This document shows positions 54,553-64,000 of a stretch of DNA of 64,000 nucleotides, piece after piece. Both the position numbers and the translations under genes were made by a program. The notes under the pieces are model-generated. The model made no database searches, was not told the origin of the DNA, and was given only the letters and a program-made list of their open reading frames with translations. The first letter of the stretch is position 1, and each line of letters begins with the position of its first letter. This stretch comes from Hydrogenophaga sp. (lineage in GTDB: Bacteria; Pseudomonadota; Gammaproteobacteria; Burkholderiales; Burkholderiaceae_C): positions 1 through 64,000 of the forward strand of contig JAEUOT010000067.1 of the NCBI GenBank assembly GCA_016790705.1, read 5' to 3'.

Positions 54553-54583
54553 TTGCGTGACACAAATTTGACTTTGCGTGACA
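54553..54583. promoter_or_regulatory. Two TTGCGTGACA direct repeats, likely AraC-family operator
   Basis: Identical 10-bp repeats at 54553-54562 and 54574-54583 are spaced exactly 21 bp apart, two helical turns, as AraC-family monomers require. They lie in the 133-bp gap between the leftward CMD/DUF849 operon and the divergent AraC gene, about 75 bp from the former start and 29 bp from the latter. Confidence 0.65.
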
Positions 54584-54611
54584 TTGCGGGAAAACCCCGA
54601 ACCGAGCTGCC

Positions 54612-55616
54612 ATGACCCATCTCGTGCGCGCTGCCGCGCTGACCCATTACGCCGATGTGGCCCGCAGTGCCGGGCTGGACCCCTGGCGCATGCTGGCGGA
54701 TGCGGGTCTGCCGCGCGCCTGCCTGGCCGACCCGGAATTGCGGATCTCGGGCGAGGCGGTGCGCGAACTGCTGGAGCGCTCGGCCGAACGTTCGGGTGTC
54801 GAGGCCTTTGGCCTGCTGATGGCCGAGGGGCGGCGCATTTCCAACCTCGGGGCGCTGGGCCTGCTCTCGCGCGAGGAGCCGACGCTGCGGCTGGCGCTGC
54901 AGTCGTTCCAGCGCTTCGGCCGCGTGCACAACGAGGCGCTGCGCCAGCGCATCGAGGAGGCGGAGGGTCTGGCGGTGGTGCGCGAGGACCTGCTGTTCGA
55001 CGAGGGCGGTCCTATGCGCCAGGCCACCGAGCTGGTGGTCGCCGTGGCGCTGCGCACCATGCGCGTGTTCCTCGGCAACGACTGGCGCGCACGCCGCATC
55101 TGCTTCACCCACCAGCGCCCGGTCGATCTCTCGGTGCACCGGCGCGTGCTGGGCCAGACGCCCGCGTTCAGCCAGGACTTCAACGGCGTGGTCTGCCTCA
55201 GCGCGGAGCTGGACACCCCGATCACCTCGGCCGACCCGGTGGTGGCCGGCTACATCCGCCGCCAGTTGCAGACCGTCACCCGGGGCAACGTCCGGGTCAG
55301 CGACGAGGTGCGGCAGATGGCGCTGGTGCTGCTGCCGCAGGGGCGCTGCACCATCGAGGAAGTGGCGCGGCACATGGGCGTGCACCGCCGCACGCTGCAC
55401 CGCCAGCTCGCCGGCGAGGGCCACAGCTTTGCCGCACTGCTGCAGGCGCTGCGCGAGAACCTCGCGCAGGGCTACGTGGCCGACCGCCAGCGCACCCTGA
55501 CCGAGGTGTCGCAACTGCTGGGCTTCGCCGACCTCAGCTCGTTCTCGCGCTGGTACCGGCGCAGTTTCGGCGAGCCGGCGCAGCAGACCCGGTCTGCGGC
55601 GCCGACCGCCCGCTGA
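54612..55616 (+). CDS. AraC-family transcriptional regulator (OruR/ArgR-like with arabinose-binding-type N-domain)
   Basis: This 334-residue regulator has an N-terminal effector domain of the Arabinose_bd type ([36 protein letters not shown]) and a C-terminal double helix-turn-helix ([52 protein letters not shown]). It is divergent from the DUF849 operon with two direct repeats between, so it probably activates that operon. Its stop abuts the stop of the convergent iorB gene. Confidence 0.92.
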   Translation: MTHLVRAAALTHYADVARSAGLDPWRMLADAGLPRACLADPELRISGEAVRELLERSAERSGVEAFGLLMAEGRRISNLGALGLLSREEPTLRLALQSFQRFGRVHNEALRQRIEEAEGLAVVREDLLFDEGGPMRQATELVVAVALRTMRVFLGNDWRARRICFTHQRPVDLSVHRRVLGQTPAFSQDFNGVVCLSAELDTPITSADPVVAGYIRRQLQTVTRGNVRVSDEVRQMALVLLPQGRCTIEEVARHMGVHRRTLHRQLAGEGHSFAALLQALRENLAQGYVADRQRTLTEVSQLLGFADLSSFSRWYRRSFGEPAQQTRSAAPTAR

Positions 55617-57767
<2,151 letters not shown>

Positions 57768-57769
57768 GG

Positions 57770-58237
57770 TCAGGCTCCCTTGCTCAGAGCGACCGCCGCG
57801 TCCTTGATGGCCGCCTTGATCTGGTTGTAGGTGCCGCAGCGGCAGATGTTGCCGCTCATGGCTTCGTCGATGTCCTTGTCGCTGGGTTTCTTGTTGCTGG
57901 CCAGCAGCGCGGTCGCGCTCATGATCTGGCCCGACTGGCAGTAGCCGCACTGCGGCACGTCGTGCTTGACCCAGGCGGCCTGGATCGCCTTGCCGGCCTT
58001 GCTGTTGCCGATCGACTCGATGGTGATCACCTTCTTGCCGCTCGCCGCCGACAGCGGTGTCGAGCAGGAGCGCACGGGTTTGCCGTCGAGGTGCACGGTG
58101 CAGGCACCGCACAGCGCCATGCCGCAGCCGAACTTGGTGCCGGTGAGCTGGAGGTCTTCGCGAATCGCCCACAGCAGGGGCATCTCGGGATCGGCGTCGA
58201 GCGACGCGGCTTTCCCGTTGACGTTGAGTTTCAACAT
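57770..58237 (-). CDS. iorA: Isoquinoline 1-oxidoreductase-type [2Fe-2S] small subunit
   Basis: This 155-residue protein has a plant-ferredoxin-type cluster (C38, C43, C46, C58) and a second [2Fe-2S] site (C97, C100, C132, C134 in [10 protein letters not shown] and CRCGTY). It passes electrons from the molybdenum centre. It has no export signal of its own and is probably carried through the Tat system with the large subunit. It precedes iorB by 2 bp. Confidence 0.93.
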   Translation of the reverse strand: MLKLNVNGKAASLDADPEMPLLWAIREDLQLTGTKFGCGMALCGACTVHLDGKPVRSCSTPLSAASGKKVITIESIGNSKAGKAIQAAWVKHDVPQCGYCQSGQIMSATALLASNKKPSDKDIDEAMSGNICRCGTYNQIKAAIKDAAVALSKGA

Positions 58238-58471
58238 GGGGTGTCTCCGGTGGTGTTCGCCTCGGCGATCGATGCACCGAAGTCGTGATCCAATGTAACG
58301 AGGAGCGGTGCGGCGGCGCCGCCGGCCAGATCCTTGTCCGATCTGGTTGTGGGGACAAGGCGTGGCGACCCGGGTCACCGCGTCCGCAGATCAGGCGGCG
58401 ACGGTGGCAGAATGCCGGTCCCCCGCGCGACCGGCCCTGCCCGCGCCCGCCCTGCTTCCCCGACCCTCCCC

Positions 58472-59728
58472 ATGCACCTCTCCCCGGCCGGCACCCTCGG
58501 CATCGATTTCGGCACGTCCAATTCCGCCATGTCCTGGGCGGGGCCCCACGACAACTCGCGCCTGATCCCGCTCGAAGGCGGCGCCGTGTCCATGCCGACC
58601 GCCGTCTTCTTCAACAGCGAAGACCACCGCACCCACTTCGGCCGCGACGCGGTCGCGCAATACCTCGCCGGCACCGAAGGCCGCCTGATGCGCTCGCTCA
58701 AGAGCCTGCTGGGCAGTCCGCTGATCCATGAAAGCACCGAGATCGACCACCGCCCGGTCAGCTTCCTGGAGATCGTGACGACCTTCCTGGCCGAGCTGCG
58801 CACGCGCGCCGCGCAAGACCTGGGCGCCGCACCCGAGCGGGTCGTGATGGGCCGCCCGGTGCATTTCGTCGACGACGACCAACAGCGCGACGCCGCGGCG
58901 CAGCAGTCGCTGCTCGAAGCGGCCCAGGCCGCCGGGTTCCGCGAGATCCGTTTCCAGCTCGAACCGATCGCGGCCGCGCTGGACCACGAACGCCGGCTGA
59001 CCCGTGAATCCCTGGTGCTGATCGTCGACATCGGCGGCGGCACCTCCGACTTCACCGTCGTGCGGCTCGGCCCCGAGCGCATCGCCCGGCCCGACCGCGT
59101 GTCCGACGTGCTCGCGACCACCGGCGTGCACATCGGCGGCACCGACTTCGACCAGCGGCTCAGCCTGGAGCAGGTGATGCCCTTGCTGGGCCACCGCCAC
59201 CTCGGGCCGCAGGGCCGCGAAGTCCCCAGCCGCACCTTCTTCGACCTCTCGACCTGGCACCTGATCCAGTGGCTGTACCTGCCGCGCGCCATCGCCCAGG
59301 CGCAGACGCTGCGCGTCAACTACAGCGACGTGCGCCTGCACGAGCGTCTGATGCGCGTGCTGCGCGAGCGCCACGGCCACCACATCGCCCACGAGGTCGA
59401 GCAGGCCAAGATCCGCTGCTCGATGACCGACGCCGACACCACGGTCGACCTGTCCATCGTGGAGGCCGGCCTCAGCGCACCCATGGACATGGCGGCGCTG
59501 CACGCGCACCTGGACGGTCTGCTGGAGCGCACCGTCGCCTGCGCGCGCGAGTGCGTGCAGCGCGCCGGCCTGCGCGACGACCAGCTCGACGCGGTCTACC
59601 TCACCGGCGGTTCGTCCGCGCTGCGGCCGTTCCAGCAGGTGCTGCGCACGGCGTTCCCCGATGTGCCGCTGATCGAAGGCGACCTGTTCGGCGGCGTCGC
59701 GGCGGGGCTGGCGTATGCGCAAACCTGA
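58472..59728 (+). CDS. yegD: YegD-like Hsp70-family protein
   Basis: This 418-residue protein is an Hsp70/actin-fold ATPase consisting of the nucleotide-binding domain only. Phosphate-1 motif LGIDFGTSNSAMSW is at residues 9-22, phosphate-2 VDIGGGTSDFTVVRL near 185, and the adenosine motif YLTGGSSALRPF near 380. YegD relatives lack the peptide-binding domain of DnaK and have no firm role. The start at MHLSPAGTLG removes a non-conserved leader. It is divergent from iorA with a 234-bp gap in which I see no clear motif. Confidence 0.88.
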   Translation: MHLSPAGTLGIDFGTSNSAMSWAGPHDNSRLIPLEGGAVSMPTAVFFNSEDHRTHFGRDAVAQYLAGTEGRLMRSLKSLLGSPLIHESTEIDHRPVSFLEIVTTFLAELRTRAAQDLGAAPERVVMGRPVHFVDDDQQRDAAAQQSLLEAAQAAGFREIRFQLEPIAAALDHERRLTRESLVLIVDIGGGTSDFTVVRLGPERIARPDRVSDVLATTGVHIGGTDFDQRLSLEQVMPLLGHRHLGPQGREVPSRTFFDLSTWHLIQWLYLPRAIAQAQTLRVNYSDVRLHERLMRVLRERHGHHIAHEVEQAKIRCSMTDADTTVDLSIVEAGLSAPMDMAALHAHLDGLLERTVACARECVQRAGLRDDQLDAVYLTGGSSALRPFQQVLRTAFPDVPLIEGDLFGGVAAGLAYAQT

Positions 59729-59815
59729 TCTGAAAAGCGCCATGTGAACTTGTTGGCGTTTCGACGGTCGCGGGCGTCGGGACAGGTGGCTGTGGGCAGA
59801 ACTGGCCGGTCTTGA

Positions 59816-59858
59816 CCCGAATATTTCGGGCTTAAGGCAAACGGTTGCAGGCCGATAC
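59816..59858 (+). promoter_or_regulatory. Sigma-28 (FliA)-like promoter of the chemoreceptor gene
   Basis: TTAA (59832-59835), a 15-bp spacer and GCCGATAC (59851-59858) closely fit the flagellar sigma-28 consensus TAAA-N15-GCCGATAA. It lies 75 bp before the chemoreceptor start. A small palindrome CCCGAA-TAT-TTCGGG (59816-59830) sits just upstream; it may be the end of the yegD transcript. Confidence 0.6.
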
Positions 59859-59932
59859 TGACCGAAAGCACGCACCCTGAGCCACCCATACCGGTGTGAC
59901 AGGCCATACGAACGTGCCCACGGAGTGGTCCC

Positions 59933-61492
59933 ATGAATCAACCGGTTCGCGTTCGCACCCAGTTGCTGCTGCTGTGCGCAATGTTTCTTGTCCTTCTGGC
60001 TGGAATCGGCGCCTTCGGGCTCTGGCAGGCGATGGCGCAAAGCCAGGCGATGCGTTCGATGTACGAGGACCGGGTGGTGCCACTGCGCCAGATCAAGGTG
60101 GTGTCGGACATGTACGCGGTCAACATCGTGGACACCGCCCACAAGTTTGCCGACGGCTCGCTCACCCAGGCCCAGGCCAAAGCCTCCGTGGAACAGGCGC
60201 GAACCGCGATCGACACCGAGTGGAAGGCTTACCTGGCAACCTACCTGGTGCCCGAGGAGGTGGCGATCATCGACCGCCTCAAGCCGCTGATGGCCGCCGC
60301 CGACGCCACGCTCCCCGGTCTGACCAAACTCATTGACGCCAACGACCGGCAGGGTGTCGCCCGGTTCCGGGAACGCGAGATGTACCCGGTGTTCGACCCG
60401 ATGCAGGCGGTGATCGGGGACCTGATCGGGCTGCAACTGAAGGTGTCGCAGACCATGCACGATGAATCCGTGGCCGGGGTGCGGACGCTGGTGCTCGGCA
60501 TGGCCGGCGCCACGCTGACCGCTGCGGCACTGGGTCTGGGGGCCTCCTTGTGGATCACCTGGCGCCTCACGCGCCAACTGGGCGCCGAGCCGCACGAGGT
60601 GCGCGCCGTGGCCGAGGCGGTGGCCGGCGGCGACCTGACGCAGGTGATCTCGGTACGTCCCGGATTCGAGTCGAGCGTGATGGCCTCGATGCAGAACATG
60701 ACCCGGCACCTGGCGCGCATCGTGACCGAGGTGCGGCACAACGCCGACAGCGTGCGCACGGCCAGCAGCGAGATCGCTTCCGGCACGCAGGACCTGAGCC
60801 AGCGTTCGGAGGAACAGGCCAGTGCGCTGGAAGAGACGGCGGCCTCGATGGAGCAGATCAGCGCCACCGTGCGCCACAGCAGGGACCATGCCGCGCAGGC
60901 CGACGAACTGGCCCGCAAGGCGGCCGCCGACGCCTCGGAGAGTGGGCAACTGGTGGCGCGCGTGGCGCAGACCATGCAGGCGATCGACGCCGCCTCGAAC
61001 CGGATCACCGACATCGTCGGTGTGATCGACGGCATCGCCTTCCAGACCAACATCCTGGCGCTGAACGCGGCCGTCGAGGCGGCCCGTGCGGGCGAACAGG
61101 GACGCGGCTTCGCGATCGTCGCCGGCGAAGTGCGGATGCTGGCGCAGCGCAGCGCCGAGGCGGCGCGCGAGGTGCGCAGCCTGATCCACGGCAGCCACGA
61201 ACAGGTGGCACAGGGCACGGAGCTGACCGCCCATGCGACCGCCAGCGTGCAGCACTCCGCCGCCGCCATCCAGCGCCTGAGCCAGTTGATGGGCGAGATC
61301 AGCACCTCGACCCGCGAACAGAACGATGGTCTGGAACAGATCAACGTGGCGGTCGGCCAGATGGACCAGACCACGCAGCAGAACGCGGCGCTGGTGGAGC
61401 AAAGCGCGGCGGCCTCGGCCAGCCTGCGCGATCAGGCCGAGCGGCTGGTGCATGCGGTGGCGGGCTTCCGGCTGCCTGCGCTGGGCACCTGA
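59933..61492 (+). CDS. Methyl-accepting chemotaxis protein
   Basis: This 519-residue receptor has a membrane helix at about residues 10-32, a periplasmic four-helix-bundle sensor (about 33-185), a second membrane helix (188-210), a HAMP domain (about 210-262) and a long signalling coiled coil whose tip reads IDGIAFQTNILALNAAVEAARAGEQGRGFAIVAGEVR. The C-terminus ends in PALGT and lacks the CheR-binding pentapeptide. The ligand is unknown. The upstream sigma-28-like promoter ties it to the flagellar regulon. Confidence 0.95.
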   Translation: MNQPVRVRTQLLLLCAMFLVLLAGIGAFGLWQAMAQSQAMRSMYEDRVVPLRQIKVVSDMYAVNIVDTAHKFADGSLTQAQAKASVEQARTAIDTEWKAYLATYLVPEEVAIIDRLKPLMAAADATLPGLTKLIDANDRQGVARFREREMYPVFDPMQAVIGDLIGLQLKVSQTMHDESVAGVRTLVLGMAGATLTAAALGLGASLWITWRLTRQLGAEPHEVRAVAEAVAGGDLTQVISVRPGFESSVMASMQNMTRHLARIVTEVRHNADSVRTASSEIASGTQDLSQRSEEQASALEETAASMEQISATVRHSRDHAAQADELARKAAADASESGQLVARVAQTMQAIDAASNRITDIVGVIDGIAFQTNILALNAAVEAARAGEQGRGFAIVAGEVRMLAQRSAEAAREVRSLIHGSHEQVAQGTELTAHATASVQHSAAAIQRLSQLMGEISTSTREQNDGLEQINVAVGQMDQTTQQNAALVEQSAAASASLRDQAERLVHAVAGFRLPALGT

Positions 61493-61600
61493 TCCGTCCC
61501 GGGGGTTCGGTCAGCGGCGCCAGCGGGGGCTGGCGTCGGCCAGCGCCGTTACCATGCGCATCACCCCGGGCGCATCGGCGCCCCAACGACCGCCCCCGCC

Positions 61601-63118
61601 ATGTTTTTCGCGATCCCCCTGGCCAACCGACCCACCTGGCAATCGCCGCCCTGGATGACGGTGCTGCTGATTCTGGTCAACCTGCTGGTCTATTTCGGTT
61701 GGCAGGCGCCCGAGCAACGGGCGGTCGAACGCAACACCGAGCGCTATGAGCGCAGCGGCCTGCCCGACATCGAGATCCCGCGCTATCTCGACCACCTGCG
61801 GGTGCAGGCGGCCGGTCATCCCGAGGCCCGGGACCACCTGGAACAGTTGCAGAAGCTGTGGCAGGAGAAAGCGACCGGCGTGCTCTACGAACACATGTGG
61901 AGCGAGCAGAGCTTCCGCCAGGCGCTGCTGGCCGGCCGGGTGATCCGCGAAGGCGATCCGCAATACGAGGACTGGCACCAGCGCCGCGCCCTGGTCACGC
62001 CCTACGAACCCAGGCCCTTCACCTGGCGCTGGGCGATGCACTACGACGAGCCCGTCACCGCGCGGCCGCAGAACTGGCTCACCGCCACCTTCCTGCACGC
62101 CAATGGCGAACACCTGCTGGGCAACATGGTGTTCCTCTTCCTGTTCGGCTTCACGCTGGAGATGGCGCTGGGCTCGGGTGTGTACCTGCTGCTGTACCTG
62201 CTGTGCGGCATCGGTGCCTCGCTGGTCTCGCTGACCCTGCACGCCGGCTCGCCGGGCATGGGACTGGGCGCCTCGGGCGCGATCTCGGGCCTGATGGCGA
62301 TGTACGTGGTGATGTACCGGCTGCGGCGCATCACCTTTTTCTACATGCTGTTCTTCTACTTCAACCACGCCCGGTGGCCGGCGCTGGTGATGCTCCCGGT
62401 GTACATGGCCCACGAGGCGCTGCAGCAGTGGCTCACCGGCGGCGGCGTGGACTACATGGCCCACCTGGGCGGACTGGTGACCGGCGCGCTGCTGATGGCG
62501 CTGCTGATGACGGTCAGGACCTTCGATGCCCCGGCCAATCTGGCGCCCGCCGAGCCCGCGTCGGTGACGCCGGAGCAGGCCGACATCCAGGCGGCGGTGG
62601 AGCGCGCGCAGCGCCTGACCGACGAGCTGGACTACGCGGGCGCGAGCCTGGCCTGGCGCCGCGTGGTGCGCCAGCAGCCGGACAATGCCCAGGCCTGGGC
62701 CGCATGGTTCGAGGTCGCACGGCACGCGCCGGCCAGCGAGGAATTCCACGCGGCTGCCAAGGGCCTGCTGAACCTGCCCGCGCCGGACTCGGCCGCCCGG
62801 CGGCGACTGCACACCCACTACCTGGCCTACCTCCAACAGGCGCGACCGGGCGCACGGCTGAGCGGCAACACCCTCGTCCACCTGATTCCGGCGTTCGTGC
62901 GGCTGCAGGTGTGGGACGACGCCCAGCATCTGGCGAGGCTGCTGCAGCGAAGCGCACCGACCCACCCGCGCTGGCCCGAGACCCTGCTGCTGCTGGTCGA
63001 CCAGCTCGTGCACCACAAGCAGTTCGAATCCGCGATGGGCTGGCTGCCCGCGCTGATGACCCACGCGCCCGAGGCGCCGGTCACCCGCCTGCTGGCCCGG
63101 CGCGAACCGCCGGTCTGA
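61601..63118 (+). CDS. Rhomboid family intramembrane serine protease with C-terminal helical-repeat domain
   Basis: This 505-residue protein has a first membrane helix (18-33), a long cytoplasmic or periplasmic insert (35-150), and a rhomboid core with H166, H171 and N175 (HANGEHLLGN), the catalytic S225 in GASG and H288 in MAHLGG. After residue 305 comes a soluble, TPR-like helical region of about 200 residues. Rhomboids cut membrane proteins within the bilayer. Substrates are unknown. The large insert between helix 1 and the core and the C-terminal extension are unlike GlpG. Confidence 0.9.
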   Translation: MFFAIPLANRPTWQSPPWMTVLLILVNLLVYFGWQAPEQRAVERNTERYERSGLPDIEIPRYLDHLRVQAAGHPEARDHLEQLQKLWQEKATGVLYEHMWSEQSFRQALLAGRVIREGDPQYEDWHQRRALVTPYEPRPFTWRWAMHYDEPVTARPQNWLTATFLHANGEHLLGNMVFLFLFGFTLEMALGSGVYLLLYLLCGIGASLVSLTLHAGSPGMGLGASGAISGLMAMYVVMYRLRRITFFYMLFFYFNHARWPALVMLPVYMAHEALQQWLTGGGVDYMAHLGGLVTGALLMALLMTVRTFDAPANLAPAEPASVTPEQADIQAAVERAQRLTDELDYAGASLAWRRVVRQQPDNAQAWAAWFEVARHAPASEEFHAAAKGLLNLPAPDSAARRRLHTHYLAYLQQARPGARLSGNTLVHLIPAFVRLQVWDDAQHLARLLQRSAPTHPRWPETLLLLVDQLVHHKQFESAMGWLPALMTHAPEAPVTRLLARREPPV

Positions 63119-63132
63119 GCCCGGTCGCCGGC

Positions 63133-64000
63133 TCAGGCCGGTCGCTGCGGCGCCGCGGCGGCTCCCTCGCCCGTGTGGTCGCGCAGCAGCCAGGCGACTT
63201 CCTGTGTCGCCGGGTGCTGCGCGAAGTGCTTCTGCATCGCGCGGTACACGGTGAGCGCCTGCGCGGTGCGGCCCAGCCCCTGGTGCAGGATGCGCGCCAC
63301 CAGCTCATAGGCCTTGGGCACCGCCGGGTCGCGCGGGTAGCGTTTGTCGAATCCCTTGAGCAAGGCCAGGGCGTGCTTGTCGTTCTGGTTCTTCCAGGCC
63401 AGTTGGGCCAGCGTGAGCGTCAGCTCGGCCGACTCCAGCGACAGCGAGGGCAGCTTGGCGATGGACGATTCGTGGACCTGGAGCGCATCCTGTCCCTTGT
63501 TCGCCTTGAGCAGGGACTGGAGGTAGCGCTCGGTGAACCAGGTGAGCTGGTCGGGCTTGTCGCTGAGCAGCAGCACACGGTGGTAGCGCCGCTGGTCGGG
63601 CAGGTTCTCGGGGTTGCCGCGCTGCCATTCGTAGGCCAGGTCGTAGGCCTCGCGGATCTGGCCCTGGCGGATCAGGTCGGACACCTGGGCGTCACGCTCG
63701 CGCGCCAGCGGGTCGCCGGCACCGCCGGGCCTCGCACCGGCCAGCTCGGCCTGCGGGTCCTTGACCAGGTCGATGTCCAGGCTCTCGTGGTTCTGGTACA
63801 TGACGTAGCCGACCATGCTGGCGCTGACCCAGGCGAAATACACACCGACAAAGGTCATCACCGGCGCGATCAGACCCTTGGGCGCCAGCGGCAGCAGCAG
63901 GCCCCAGGCGATCGGCAGGCCGATGTTGAGCAGCAGCATGAACAGGCACAGCAGCAGGTACGGCATGCCAACCGCCGCCACGGCCCGCATCAGCTCGGCC
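63133..64000 (-). CDS. Membrane protein with C-terminal TPR-like region (partial)
   Basis: At least 289 residues of this leftward gene are present and the N-terminus lies beyond the right edge. The visible part has two long hydrophobic segments (YLLLCLFMLLLNIGLPIAWGLLLPL and GLIAPVMTFVGVYFAWVSASMVGYVMY), then helical repeats with TPR-like spacing (SDLIRQGQIREAYDLAYEWQRGNPENL, KHALALLKGFDKRYPRDPAVPKAYELVARILHQGLGRTAQAL). The family is not recognised; relatives carry DUF4013-like membrane parts. It converges with the rhomboid gene, 14 bp between stops, and both end in helical repeats. Confidence 0.7.
   Translation of the reverse strand, partial: AELMRAVAAVGMPYLLLCLFMLLLNIGLPIAWGLLLPLAPKGLIAPVMTFVGVYFAWVSASMVGYVMYQNHESLDIDLVKDPQAELAGARPGGAGDPLARERDAQVSDLIRQGQIREAYDLAYEWQRGNPENLPDQRRYHRVLLLSDKPDQLTWFTERYLQSLLKANKGQDALQVHESSIAKLPSLSLESAELTLTLAQLAWKNQNDKHALALLKGFDKRYPRDPAVPKAYELVARILHQGLGRTAQALTVYRAMQKHFAQHPATQEVAWLLRDHTGEGAAAAPQRPA

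Noticed and set aside
58391..61453. A 1,020-codon open frame on the minus strand
   Set aside because: It runs antisense to yegD and the chemoreceptor gene and has the same biased composition with no motif.

Overview
The window is GC-rich, densely coded chromosomal DNA that looks like a betaproteobacterium of the Comamonadaceae type (Hydrogenophaga/Variovorax/Acidovorax relatives). The reasons are the many LysR regulators, the Bug/TctC tripartite-transport binding proteins, the TRAP transporter, CoA-dependent ring degradation, and a C- and G-run palindromic repeat of the kind common between genes in that family. This placement is inference from gene content. I saw no rRNA, tRNA or CRISPR array.

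Left end (1-6980). A leftward operon reads badH-badI-aliB-aliA-badK-acyl-CoA dehydrogenase-etfB (etfB runs off the left edge). It has the gene set and order known from Rhodopseudomonas for converting cyclohexanecarboxylate to pimeloyl-CoA, and adds a second dehydrogenase and an electron-transfer flavoprotein. A good sigma-70 promoter lies upstream of badH.

7011-23163. A DsbA-like oxidoreductase, aroE and an EamA exporter are followed by a leftward three-gene unit: a 121-aa protein, a radical SAM/SPASM enzyme and an LpxL-like acyltransferase homologue. This is the best candidate here for an undescribed peptide- or protein-modifying system. Next come small accessory genes (GFA and VOC proteins, an orphan NlpC/P60-CHAP-like hydrolase), an IS110 transposase scar, a MacAB-like efflux operon, and a KdpDE-like two-component system directly ahead of the potassium transporter kup.

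23166-41631. A MarR/DUF1398 unit has two clear operators. A LysR gene faces a DUF4345 protein. A LysR-controlled SDR-TRAP-split transketolase operon is followed by a LysR-tcuA-tcuB-tctC tricarballylate-type operon. Then come an argP/lysE arginine or lysine export pair, tandem PaiB-like proteins (the first with an internal deletion) and a GT-C glycosyltransferase.

41632-54611. EamA transporters flank aroQ. An AT-richer island carries a HEPN-domain protein. GNAT, GFA, DHFR-like and VOC genes, a DUF3047 lipoprotein, an Lrp/LysE pair and a YebC homologue follow. A leftward operon (carboxymuconolactone decarboxylase-like, DUF849/BKACE, TctC, SDR, YeiH) faces an AraC regulator; two direct repeats 21 bp apart lie between them.

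54612-64000. After the AraC gene come an isoquinoline-oxidoreductase-type molybdenum hydroxylase (iorAB), a YegD-like Hsp70, a chemoreceptor with a sigma-28-like promoter, a rhomboid protease with a C-terminal helical extension, and a membrane/TPR protein cut by the right edge.
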